Below are positions 54,407-64,000 of a stretch of 64,000 nt of DNA, piece by piece. The notes under the pieces were generated by a model. It made no database searches and was not told the origin of the DNA. It saw only the letters and a program-made list of their open reading frames with translations. Source of the DNA: Nilaparvata lugens (lineage: Eukaryota; Arthropoda; Insecta; Hemiptera; Delphacidae); contig NC_052515.1 in the NCBI RefSeq assembly GCF_014356525.2, forward strand, positions 17,210,531-17,274,530, in the 5' to 3' direction. The position numbers and the translations under genes were made by a program. Position 1 is the stretch's first letter. Each line of letters starts with the position of its first letter.

Positions 54407-56280
54407 TCACATTAAAACTTTTCTGGAGAAATTTTCAAAGCAGATAAATATTATACTCTAGAACCAAAATAATAGGTAGGGTGCTTATCAAAAAACACAC
54501 ACACAAGTCGGGGTTTACATGTTTTTATGATACTGATGGCCTTGTTTTTAATTTCCCTATAAAATATACCGTATTGGATTATTATCATAACGCGACTACC
54601 GTACCTATCACTCTCAGGAAAAAGTTTTTAAATAATTAAGATATTACTGATTAATATAGTATTCCAGAAATATTTGAGATGTGATAACTCTTTGAGAATC
54701 TGGGAAAGCTTTTCATAAAGGAGTCATTAACCCCTTCTGAAAAATATATCCATCATTCTAAAAACATGGATAAATCTTCGAACTACCTCTCACAGTAAGA
54801 AAATTCAGAAACATTTCATTTTAGAATGCAAGATTATTCTCCCTTCTCACAACTGATAGTAGGTATAGATTGAATTTCAAAATAGGTTTTTGCTGCGTTG
54901 TGCATTGCTGTGATTGATCATTACGCAATGAAATAATTACGGTAATCAATATTATATTTTGATTGACTCAACAGTTTTATTCTCATTCTATTATAATTTT
55001 TAAAAAAGGATGTGTTGAATTCATGTAAAAGATCTTAGAATGTTAAATCGATTTTATTTGATTCCAGGTCTGTTGCTCTTTTGTGCAAAAAATCCTACAA
55101 TATTTATTATATGCAGCATGAGACATATAAAATAGGCTACCTTCATTTTGCAGTTGAAGTGAATTTTCTCACTTTCACCATCACGTGAATTTCATAAATG
55201 TGGGAATTGTTTTCAAAGTTGAGAATGAATAACACATAGTTGTTATAAGTAACGTACACAGCTTGTAATTCAATAGAATTTCTTTATGAATAATTATGAT
55301 CAAATTGAACGCATAACTTGCTTACTTTTTGAAATAATTTCTCAGCATCCTCTTTTTTGTTTCATGATCTTGATAATATGGAATCAGGATCAACAAAAAT
55401 CACAAAAAATGATAGAACTTATTTTATTTTACAGAAGTATCCTGCTTGAGAATAAATAACATTAATATTCAATAAATAATTTAAATGTTCTATCCTACTT
55501 TATAAAGCTTTAATCTATATTCTCTTTTGTATAAAATATGAGGAGCTAATATAAAACCTTTCATTGTTTTTTCTTGTGGATGATTGTACAATGTTTTTAA
55601 TTTTCTGCAAACATATTAGGCTATTTCAATTATTAAAACTTATTAACGCTAAATAACTTTATACAAGATTCATTTCTCAGTGATTTATTGGTCGATATAT
55701 CCAAGAAGTATAAATGCTAAGTGAGGTTTTAGCTACCGCAAAAGGACTGAAAATGAGCAATCTATTGAATGAAACTGTTTTATGCATCACATTAATTGAC
55801 TTTATTTAAAAATGTTATTGACTGTTTAGCTTCCATTTAAATTTGGCGAAGCATTTGTTTGTTCTCCATTTCTAATAATGAAATTTGACATATAAAAATT
55901 AAATAAAAGACATCCGGTCCTAAAGTTACAATTTGTAAAGAAATATGAGAAGATTTTCAAAGTTACTGTATATATGTTATAGCAGAGAGAAAATATAAGA
56001 TATACTTATATTTTATCTCTGATTACAGTAATATGCTCACATGAAATTTGAATAATAAATATTTATGTATTGGAACCATTGGAGGACCGGAAGAAGAAGG
56101 AACTGAGCGCTGGTATCGCAAAGGAATGGCTGGAATGCCTTTTATGATAGCCTACTCCAAACTGCTATATCAAGTAGTAATACCTTCCTGGTAGGTAATA
56201 GTTTAGTTTAGTTTAGTTTACTTGTTCGTCACAATTACTGAACTGCATTAAGGGAGCAACGATCCCGCAGTATATGACAC
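54407..56280. other. Gene-free AT-rich stretch
   Basis: No supported genes or clear repeats. A (TTTAG)n-like run, 'gtttagtttagtttag', lies near 56203-56218 beside a (GAATA)n run at about 56286, the boundary of retrotransposon debris. Confidence 0.5.
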
Positions 56281-56726
56281 GTCAATAGAATAGAATGACT
56301 GACTTTATTTTTCCTAGAGAGCGAATCATGTTACAGCTATCATCACAAGAGACCCAGGTGACCCAGGAGATAGCACAGATCAGGCTTGTATCGAGTGGGT
56401 ATCTGGATGAGGAAGCATGACATTCAGTTGGCAATGGCCTAGACAGAGATTGTCATGATAAACGTAAGAGAGGGCTCACTCTTATTGATATGATGATTGG
56501 TGATCAAGAAGTGAGAGCTAGCCCAGCAGTCAAGCAGATATGCAGAACTCATATTTAGAATGTATGTGGTAAGGTAACCAGGGTGACATCATGTCTGGCT
56601 AAAGCAATCAAGGAGAAAACTTCTACTTTCAACAACCAATTCCATTATGTTGTATGGAGAAGAGGTCTGGGCGGGATCTGTCTGTATTATAGAAAATTGG
56701 GAGGCTTTGCAAGACTATGACAGCAG

Positions 56727-56861
56727 TCGGCTAAATTTTAATCGTGATTAATAATTTCACAAGAACCAATCAGAGAAGGCTTTTTCGAAAATAGGCTTCT
56801 CAGATTGGTTCTCATTAAATTAATCACGATTAAAATTCAAACGAATTTTGTGAAACCGGCT
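56727..56861. mobile_element. CGGTTGCACA-family MITE nested in retroelement
   Basis: 'cggctaaattttaatcgtga' at the left is inverted at the right as 'tcacgattaaaatt', followed by 'gtgaaaccggc'. It matches the element at 23281-23424, including 'aagaaccaatcagagaagg' in the middle. The outermost left bases are lost. It interrupts the R1-like relic. Confidence 0.75.
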
Positions 56862-56952
56862 CTTTAAGGCAGCTGTACAGAGGCAGGGAGCTCTCAGGAT
56901 TACTTGTGCATACCGAATTGTCTCTGAGAAAGCAGTTTTATAACGTATTAAC

Positions 56953-57325
56953 GAGTTTTATTAATGGCTGTGGAGAAAGATAGGAGGAAAGCCTCCTCTG
57001 CCTTGTCACCGCCTTCTATATAGGATAGCTGATACCGGTATATCTGTTCATTCTTGTTCGAAGTAATCAATTTCATTCACCAAGGAATATTTTTTAAAAT
57101 AATCAAATAATATTTTCAATAATTGAGAAAATATTTAATTATATTTCTACATGGTTCAAAAATAATCTTTCAATATTGATTGATTAGCTGTCTTTATTCA
57201 AAACCTAGGACGTTAAACCTAGGATTAAAAACGTTGCGGGGCTAGAAAAGCATAACACTATCTGCTTTTTCGAATGATACACCTACAGTAATCAAATGCT
57301 GCCATTATAACGTGGACTTAACTAT
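56953..57325 (+). mobile_element. GGTCCACG-ended MITE nested in retroelement
   Basis: The left part has 'ggctgtggagaaagatagga' and 'gatagctgataccggtatat'. The right part has 'actatctgctttttcgaatg' and the end 'ataacgtggacttaactata'. About 370 bp. It separates two pieces of the R1-like relic, so it inserted later than that element. Confidence 0.7.
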
Positions 57326-57819
57326 AGTGGAGGCAGAGTTACAGTTGAAACGCTTGCACATATAATGAGAGCAATTACCTAAGTAGACTTGGGACGGATT
57401 GCCGCCTCTAAAAATTCCCATTCTGAGGCTATGGCCTCTTGGCAATGGGAAGATGATGTATCCCATGTGTGAGCACTTGGACTCTGAGGGAACCTGGGGA
57501 GGTGGATTTCCATCTAACTCATTTTCTGACTGGCCACGTTTATTCCAGATCCTACCTGTGTAGGATGGGTAACGTGGAATCCCTTCAATGCAAATATTGT
57601 CCAAAAATGGAGCACAGTGTGAAGCGTACCTTTTTTGAGTTCCCTCTTTTTTCTGGGAAATAAGTGTTGTTAAATGCAAATATAGTCCCAGATAATGTGG
57701 TGACAGTGATGCCAACAACTGACAAATTTCAAGAATAAGAAAGAGGATGGATTCCTTGAATGATGTTGGAAGGGGCAGCATGAGATAGCGGTGTGAAGAG
57801 TAGGAAGCAGGTATGCTAA

Positions 57820-58176
57820 AGGTGCAATTCCTTAGCGACGACTCGAGCCGCGTGGTAAGGGACCCAGCGACTGGAGCAAATAAACTATATTACTCATTAG
57901 ATTCGATTATTCATTAGATATGAATCATAAAAGCAATCTAGCAGCCAACAGTTCAAGTTCTTCCGCCATAAGGTTTATACAACATAAAAATAATAATGAA
58001 ATTATAGTTTTTTATTTATTGGATGGAGCGAAGAATACAATAGTCAGAAAATAAAAAACATGCTAGTGTCCAAGACTTCTTATATTTCTAAATTTTGTCT
58101 TAAATCGTCAAAATATTATGTAATATCCTATGTGCTCTAGCCACGAGTCTTGAGTCGTCGCTAAGGAATTGCGCCT
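57820..58176. mobile_element. AGGYGCAATTCCTTAGCG MITE
   Basis: Left end AGGTGCAATTCCTTAGCGAC is inverted at the right as 'gtcgctaaggaattgcgcct', with TIRs of about 37 bp including 'gacgactcgagccgcgtgg'. 357 bp with an AT-rich core. Flanks are TAA and CAA, compatible with a decayed 3-bp duplication. Confidence 0.85.
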
Positions 58177-58179
58177 CAA

Positions 58180-59760
58180 GACAGAACATCCCAGATTGGA
58201 GTACTGTAATGCTCAACAAGAGTTTCCAATCTGGGGTATTATGTGCAAAAATGAGGATGATTTTTTAGTGAGGTAAGAATCCGACACTACCAAGGTGATT
58301 TCGCTACCAAGGTGGTACCTTTAAGAATGGGGTTTCTACCTTAAAAAAATTGGGACCATGAAGAAACAGATATTTAATATATCAGCCCAACGTTGGAAAG
58401 TCCAAGGTTTTTTTTACGGTAGAGTTTGAAGAAAAATAATGTAAGAGAAAAATCTCAATTGAAAATTTGAAGTTTTAAAACGTTGATCGCATTTTATTGA
58501 TTCAGAAAAATGTTGTAGGATACAAGTATAAGCATAATAATGAGTGGACAAGTTCAAGAAATGAAAATACTATAGAACTTAGACAAAAAATAATATATTG
58601 ATGAAAAGAAATATTTTTTTCGACAATAAAACATACACAAGAGGTGGAAAAAACAATTCTAGATAGGTACTTAACAATAAAGTACGTATAAATAAAACTT
58701 TTAAGCCTTTATTCATTAGTAAGTGGGTAGTCTACTAGTTGAACTAGTACTCATATTTTTATAAAATATTATATTATCTTGCTACAACCGTTCGTATTTT
58801 ATAATATTATAAGTACTTAGTACTTACTAAATAAAGAATAGTAGAGATCAATAAATAATAATAATAAAGAGTTACTATACAGAAAACAGAGTAGCTACAC
58901 AACAAGAAAAATATAAATAATGAATAAAAACTACTACAGGTTAAAAAATATTGTGGCTGAGTAATGGAACAGAATATAGATGAGTAGCTCTTAAGATTAA
59001 ACAATCATCAATAAAAATCTAAATAAAGAATATATTTCAATTCAACTAAGTTTCTGTTCTGGAGTGTCCTTATGTAGGTGTTGTTGTATCAGATACCTTC
59101 CAATAGATTAAAATTCTAGATACATCTTTCAGATGAAAATAACTTTTTCTTCCAGTACACTTTTTATTAATAAACAGGAAAAAACCATAGATCCTCAAAG
59201 TGAACCTCTTCTTATTACATTGTACATTAATACATCAATAATAATATTATAATAATATCCTAATAATTCATTAATTGAACAATTTTCAATTATTGTTACT
59301 CATGATACATCTTCTTCATTCTCAGTTACTCTTCTGCCTAACAGCGTTGGGTAATGATACATGTGATAGTAATAATAATTGTTGTATTTTGGACCAAATA
59401 TTTTCAATTGAACAAAACGAGTTGATTATTCTATCTTCCACAAATTTTCCTTCACTACAACACATAAAGAAAAATATTTTAAACTGAGCCTGTAATTAAT
59501 AATGTATAAATGTTACATTCTTGAAAAACCAATAAGGAACAGCACCATCTAGTATTTTATATTATCGATAATACATTGAATTTTAATATAAATACTCAAA
59601 ATTAATCTAAATATGAATTCGAAATGGGAAAGTATACTTTTCTTCATTACGGATGATGTCACATGAGCTTGTTCGAGAGTAATGGAAAGTGCGTGAAACT
59701 TTGTAAGAAACAAAGTGTTAAACTGGATAACATTTGGTATAGGAATTTCCTGAAACAATC
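58180..59760. other. Gene-free stretch
   Basis: A small palindrome, 'cccagattggagtactg' against 'gagtttccaatctggg', lies at 58189-58238. The rest is AT-rich without recognised features; short frames are unsupported. Confidence 0.5.
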
Positions 59761-59763
59761 TAA

Positions 59764-59939
59764 AGGTAGGCGCGCACAGATCGTCATCGGACGGACGGCA
59801 CGCATCGGACGATTAGATTTGATGCATTGTTTTCAATTGGAGTGCGCATACCTATCCGCATCCGTATAGGTATGAGCACTCCAATTGAAAATAATGCATC
59901 AAATCGAATCGTCCGATGACTATCTGTGTGCGTCTACCT
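59764..59939. mobile_element. AGGTAGGCGCGCACAGAT fold-back MITE
   Basis: The element is nearly a complete palindrome of 176 bp: AGGTAGGCGCGCACAGATCG at the left against 'atctgtgtgcgtctacct' at the right, with 'ttttcaattggagtgc' repeated inverted around the centre. The duplication is TAA at 59761-59763 and 59940-59942. It belongs with the AGGTGCG group at 14.6 and 24.6 kb. Compact and well matched, so likely young. Confidence 0.9.
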
Positions 59940-60529
59940 TAAATCGACGACGACTGATGAATGGGGAACTATTAGTGATTTCATAAGGTAATCGATACTC
60001 TAGCTAAACTCTGACTAATGCGACAAATAATTGAGATGTATGATTATTTTGCTGAGGGTGATGAGCCTTAGGTTTGTGCGTGGGCAATGAGGCGGATGAT
60101 GATGAGAGATGAGTGGACATACAGTTTTAGGTGGGTTCCAAACCACCTAATTTTGTATATCAATATGCACAACTAAACTAAATTCAAAAGTTTTCGTTCT
60201 AGCGTCTGTTTTTCTCTTCCAGTTTCTGAAATGTTTATGATATAATAAAGACAGAAACTCAATATTGAAATTACACGTCACAACATAAAAAACACATTTA
60301 GATTTTTTGAATAATTCCATAATATTTTTATAAATTAAAGGCTACAGAAAAACTGGTGACAGCTACTGAGGGCGTGATGTTTGATTAATTTACATACGCT
60401 TGGTGCCAAAACAAAGGGTGGCGGTCCTATATGTGCAGCTTTATTTGTATTTTGGAAAAAATGTTCATCAGGCCACAGATGTAAATAAGTGGGGATATGA
60501 CAGCTTTTTGGCAAAACTTTAACATTACT

Positions 60530-60745
60530 AGTAGGAGTTGATTTTTCTTAATTGCGGATGCAATTGAATACATGAGCCCACAAAGAGCTTACAGCTTGTG
60601 CGTGGGTAATGGAAAGTCCGTGGGTGATTTGTTGAGATGATCAAACGTTGATCCATGCCTACCGGCGTGATTCGAACCCGCGAACAGGTAGCGCTAGAAG
60701 ACTTAAGGGTGCACGCCTTAGTTGTCTCGGCTAACCTGGCCGGCA
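60530..60745 (-). repeat. tRNA-derived SINE, minus strand
   Basis: On the minus strand the head reads 'gttagccgagacaactaagg' (A box) and 'cgggttcgaatcacgccgg' (B box) with tRNA-like spacing. A body with 'tcacccacggactttccat' and 'tacccacgcacaagctg' follows. The acceptor stem and intact cloverleaf are not convincing, so this is a SINE and not a working tRNA gene. A related sequence with 'gtgcgtgggcaatgaggcgg' is near 60075. Confidence 0.75.
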
Positions 60746-61620
60746 AATTGCTAGACAAACGCTGTGTACTTAGAATAGATGAGCATTCAAATTAATTACT
60801 TAACATTTAGTATTTAATCGAGTCATAGAATCTCTACACAAATAAAATGCATAATCATCGAGTGACATGTCTGGCTCAGGTCTTGTGTTGAGATTTCAGG
60901 TTACTATTGATCGATTTCAGGGCCTCTGACCTGACTGATCAGTTAGCTAGACAGGAGTCTAGCGTCTAGATTGCTTCATGACACCACTCTATATAATTAC
61001 TGTATTTGTTAGAATATCCTTTCAACACTTCTTAGTGTTGTATCTTCAACATATTTGTGAAATGAATGAGCTTTGACTTTTTGTGTTGTAGTGAAGGTGT
61101 TGTGGAAGTTATCGAAATTTAACAAATGACTCAAAATTGTAACAAATACTAGTGTAGCAAACAGAGCTAATTTTGATTCAATTCATTTTATCAATGTCAC
61201 GCATTGTAATTTTTACAATATTGACTCAAGTCGCATACAAATAAATCATAGTCACATACATTACACAAATGAAATAAAGTTGTAATTTAATAAGTGAACA
61301 GTAAGAATATCACAGTTGGAAATCAATGCAGTAGTTCGCCAATGTCATATCTCACCGAATAATTGGTTGTGAAGAAGTACAGTAGTTTTATTCAATAGAA
61401 ATAAGATATATGTGATTATAGGATAAATTTAAAAGATTATACAACAATAGAATGAAATCGAGAATTTATTCGTTCTACTTAATAGAAATGAGATTTGAGT
61501 GACTATTGGGCCAAATTTCAAAAATTATATATAATAACTGAAGGTAATCAAGTAATAGTTATTATGCAATGATATTTGAATAACTTTTTGTGTAGTTGAG
61601 AAGTTGATATTGTGGTAATT

Positions 61621-61770
61621 ATTCATATTAGATAAAAAGACTAAGAAATTGTCAAAAACCACAGATTTATTGATAGTTAGAAAGACCGGTTTCGGTTGTT
61701 ACACCATTGCCAATCTCTGATAAACAATGTAGAGACTAATTTCTTAGTCTTTTTATCTAATATTTGAATA
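61621..61770. repeat. Penelope-like tails in inverted arrangement
   Basis: 'gactaagaaattgtcaaaaa' and 'gaaagaccggtttcggttgt' (minus sense tail) end at 'ctctgataaaca'. The extreme tail then recurs inverted as 'gactaatttcttagtctttt' at about 61736. So two tails of the same family meet head to head with almost no element body between them. Confidence 0.75.
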
Positions 61771-62012
61771 ACTATAGGGTAAACATTGAAAAATATTCAA
61801 TGATAGAAGGAACTCACGTACACTTTGCTTAGGTCAATAAAACTTGAGTAATTATAAGGCTAAATTAAAAATAATATTCCACGATAGATTGAAATTGGGT
61901 ATTTTTCCTGGAAAGTCTTCTGAACTCTCATCGCATTCACTGACATAATATCTAACATAAAATAATATAAACAGAAACAATAAAATTGACAAACTTTTGG
62001 TAACTTCAGCAC

Positions 62013-62147
62013 TCAGTTGGTTTCATTGCCATTGGCGTTGGCGTTTTTTTGATCGAATTTGTTACCATTTGTCTTTATGAGGTAGAAAAAGTAGGCCAAT
62101 GTCTCCTTCTCATTGACAGGAATTGTTTTGAAGTGTTTCATTAGTAC
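62013..62147 (-). CDS. SAP30 terminal exon
   Basis: The acceptor 'ttttacag' is followed by [20 protein letters not shown] and [10 protein letters not shown], ending [10 protein letters not shown] and TGA; 44 residues. The 'IPVNEKxTLxYF' motif is diagnostic for the Sin3-binding domain. No ATG-started open frame covers it. Confidence 0.93.
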   Translation of the reverse strand, partial: VLMKHFKTIPVNEKETLAYFFYLIKTNGNKFDQKNANANGNETN

Positions 62148-63665
62148 CTGTAAAACACAAAAAAAATAATTATGAATGAGGAAAAATTAACATGTTGTAC
62201 AATTGAATTTGTGTTCCAGAGAAAATTCTTATCTGAACAGAGCTCAATCCAACACAACCGTCCCGCTCAATGGATAATCTCCAACTCCCAAGGCAATTGT
62301 GCCTTGTTTTGGTTTGATTCCTACATTAATACTAATGAATATAAGCCAACTCACATGAGCTAGTGGTGCCTGTAGCTTACTACTTTATAATGACAGTGGA
62401 GAAAGATAGGATAACAGTGTTGCCGATTCTCAGATTTGCCAATGCCTACTACAAAAGATAGCTGATATCGGTATATTTGATGTAATATCAACTGTTCTTG
62501 TGAAAAGTGTATTTAATAATAAATTTTCATAATTGGGATTAAATATTTTGTCACTTAATTATATTTCCACATTGTTAAAGACGATCTGGCAACATTGCGG
62601 AGCGAGAGTAGGATAGCATTATCTGCTTTGTAGAATTATAGACAAGGATTACAACGTGGACCCCACTATAGTTTTGATTTGAATGCCACATTAATATGAA
62701 TGGATAAACCTTGTTTTGATTTGGACCCCACATTTTAATTCCGAATTCGGGGGAGCAGTTGTGGGCATTGCCTGTTGGGCCCCCAATCATTTTAATGAAT
62801 AATTGTGTAGCCTATCTCAAATCAATCTACGTATCTTATTTTTCTTTTGATTCCTTAACCTATCGGAGGTTGGAAATCATCACAGCGATTCTCACTTATT
62901 ATCTCTTCTTTTTATTGTTGGAATGACTTCACATTCCTTTGCCATCCGTAAGAGTACATTTCTATTTGTCACCCTCCACATCCTCCTGAACACCACATTT
63001 CAAATGCCTCGTTGTTCTTGAGGTTGACTTTTCCCAGGTCCATGCTTCCATGCCATAGAGTAACGTAGAGAACCCCAACACCCCAATATCAGTGAAGGTT
63101 TACACTGTTAGTGAAATATTTTTATTTGATTTGGTTTTCAACTTATCTAAATTCCTAGTTTATATATATTTTGGACTCAAAGTTGGACAAAACTTAAGTG
63201 ATAAACATAACCTATTTTTGGGCAATTTCTATCCAAATTGGGAGAGGGACAGTTTAGGGCTTTAAGCCTGTTGTTCCTTTCCCAATCATTCATAGTTGAG
63301 AATGATATTGTATCTATCAATGTATAAACAAATAAATATGCGTATTCCAAGTTGCAAGCCAATATATCAGCTGCATAAAATCCCTCTCATTTTACTGAAC
63401 GTCTGGATAGATTAATTAATATCAATTAATGTGGAGTAAGGCAACTCACATCAGCCAGCTGAGCCTTGTTGAGGCCCGGCCGCGTGGGCACTTTGAAGTG
63501 TCGCTTATACCGGCGCAGAGTGTTGACCTGCAGCTGGTAGAGGTCGACCTCTGGCACATCTGTGTCAGTCTCGTTCGAGTCATCCTCGGAGTCCTTCCTT
63601 CGCCGCTTGGTGCGCGCCGACTGGATCACGCTCTTGTGGTAGTCGCAGATGTAGATATGCCGCGC
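62013..63665 (-). CDS. SAP30/SAP30L, last two exons (gene span, partial)
   Basis: SAP30 proteins are subunits of the Sin3-HDAC corepressor complex in the nucleus; their C-terminal domain binds the PAH3 domain of Sin3. Exons 63665-63450 and 62147-62013 join in phase 0 across a 1.3-kb intron. The joined sequence carries the [20 protein letters not shown] segment that follows the zinc finger, a basic KRRRK cluster, the very conserved [32 protein letters not shown], then [18 protein letters not shown] and a Lys/Asn-rich end. This matches SAP30L nearly residue for residue in the core. The N-terminal zinc-finger exons are outside the window. Confidence 0.95.
62361..62669 (+). mobile_element. GGTCCACG-ended MITE in SAP30 intron
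   Basis: The left end is near 'tagtggtgcctgtagc', followed by 'cagtggagaaagatagga' and 'gtgttgccgattctc'. The right part has 'attatctgctttgtagaa' and the end 'caacgtggaccccacta'. About 309 bp, intact enough to define the family's full structure. Confidence 0.75.
62865..63075 (-). pseudogene. RTE-type retrotransposon C-terminal fragment
   Basis: Minus-strand pieces in shifting frames read [21 protein letters not shown] and [20 protein letters not shown], followed by IKRR: the post-RT region of RTE/BovB-like elements. At least two frame changes occur in 200 bases. It lies in the SAP30 intron. Confidence 0.75.
63450..63665 (-). CDS. SAP30 penultimate exon
   Basis: 216 nt, phase 0 at both ends: acceptor 'tgtgtttag', donor 'gtgagt'. 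It encodes 72 residues from ARHIYICD to QLAD and is markedly GC-rich compared with surrounding DNA. Confidence 0.95.
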
Positions 63666-64000
63666 CTAAACACACAGTCAAACAACTATTAACAGATTGA
63701 AACACTCGCTTCTAATTAAAACAGAAAGAAAATTGAAATCTTACTGGATTTGAAAAGATGAATGGAAGTTATAGATTGAGACGAAACAAACCACAGACCA
63801 ATCCTTGTTTGAAAGGAGAATGAGAACTAGTAATTGAAGATGATAGCTTCTTAATCCATTCCAAGCTGCAATGTATTAACACACTGTTTTAATGTTTTAT
63901 ACAACGACTCAGATTTAGTTTTGATTTTAGCATAGTTTGGAGTGAGATCCATGTAAAAAAATTTGGTGAGGTAAATTTGATGTGGAGTTTTTTCTTTCTA

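Larger units (their letters stand above)
56290..57790 (+). pseudogene. R1/Jockey-like retrotransposon C-terminal relic
   Basis: Three pieces of one plus-strand ORF are recognisable: LYGEEVWAGS near 56650 (post-RT 'YG-E-W' motif), KAAVQRQGALRITCAYRIVS near 56880-56935, and EPGEVDFHLTHFLTGHVYSR then CKYCPKMEHSVKRTFFEFPL at 57487-57660, the C-terminal Cys/His knuckle region of R1-like elements. The first gap is filled by a MITE at 56727-56861 and the second by one at 56953-57325. Many stops and shifts show an old inactive copy. Confidence 0.75.
59943..62012. other. Gene-free stretch downstream of SAP30
   Basis: Apart from SINE pieces and a Penelope-like tail, no gene is visible. The sequence just below 62013 should include the SAP30 3' UTR; several AATAAA signals occur on the minus strand (for example the complement near 61978). 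Confidence 0.4.

Noticed and set aside
57305..57781. 158-aa minus-strand open frame
   Set aside because: Overlaps the plus-strand R1-like GEVDFHLTHFLTGH motif, which is the recognisable sense.
60650..60740. Functional tRNA gene on the minus strand
   Set aside because: tRNA-like head is followed by a SINE body and a clean cloverleaf is not evident by eye.

Overview
The window is nuclear DNA of an insect: spliced genes with GT-AG introns, AT-rich non-coding DNA, and very dense transposon debris (several non-LTR retrotransposon clades, a Penelope-like element, tRNA-derived SINEs and many fold-back MITEs). The repeat mix and gene sequences suggest a hemipteran such as a planthopper; the species is an inference. 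I see no bacterial-type operons, viral genes or CRISPR arrays. Three cellular genes can be assembled from open frames with matching splice phases. (1) A plus-strand gene, exons between 13124 and 25197, encodes a 425-residue acidic-then-helical protein; it may be FANCE-like but the name is uncertain. (2) A minus-strand gene, exons between 50675 and 30943, is mitotic cyclin A in seven coding exons, with destruction-box N-terminus, cyclin box and C-terminal cyclin fold. Exon 2 of this assembly has lost its frame twice. (3) The last two coding exons of SAP30/SAP30L, the Sin3-HDAC corepressor subunit, lie on the minus strand at 62013-63665; its 5' exons are beyond the window. The first two genes are convergent, with 5.7 kb between their stop codons.  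Layout: 1-12.9 kb is non-coding, with MITE copies, large purine/pyrimidine blocks (4.8-6.8 kb), a 1-kb fold-back element (8.9-9.9 kb) and an RTE-type tail (10.0-10.5 kb). 13-25 kb is the helical-protein gene; its introns hold a multiply nested insertion at 13.4-16.8 kb, several MITEs and a Penelope-like element. 25-31 kb is intergenic, with two TIR elements. 31-50.7 kb is cyclin A; its introns carry two long Jockey-superfamily reverse transcriptase copies, a SINE, a ~1-kb tandem duplication and more MITEs. 51.5-54.4 kb is a 5'-truncated RTE-type retrotransposon with a perfect 15-bp target duplication, just upstream of cyclin A. 54.4-62 kb is gene-poor and holds an R1-like relic and MITEs. 62-64 kb is SAP30.  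The three genes act in cell-cycle control, probably DNA repair, and chromatin repression, but nothing in the sequence shows that they are co-regulated. The most distinctive signals are a fold-back MITE family whose three copies each show a 7-bp target duplication, a second MITE family with TTA/TAA duplications, and readable layers of nested insertion.
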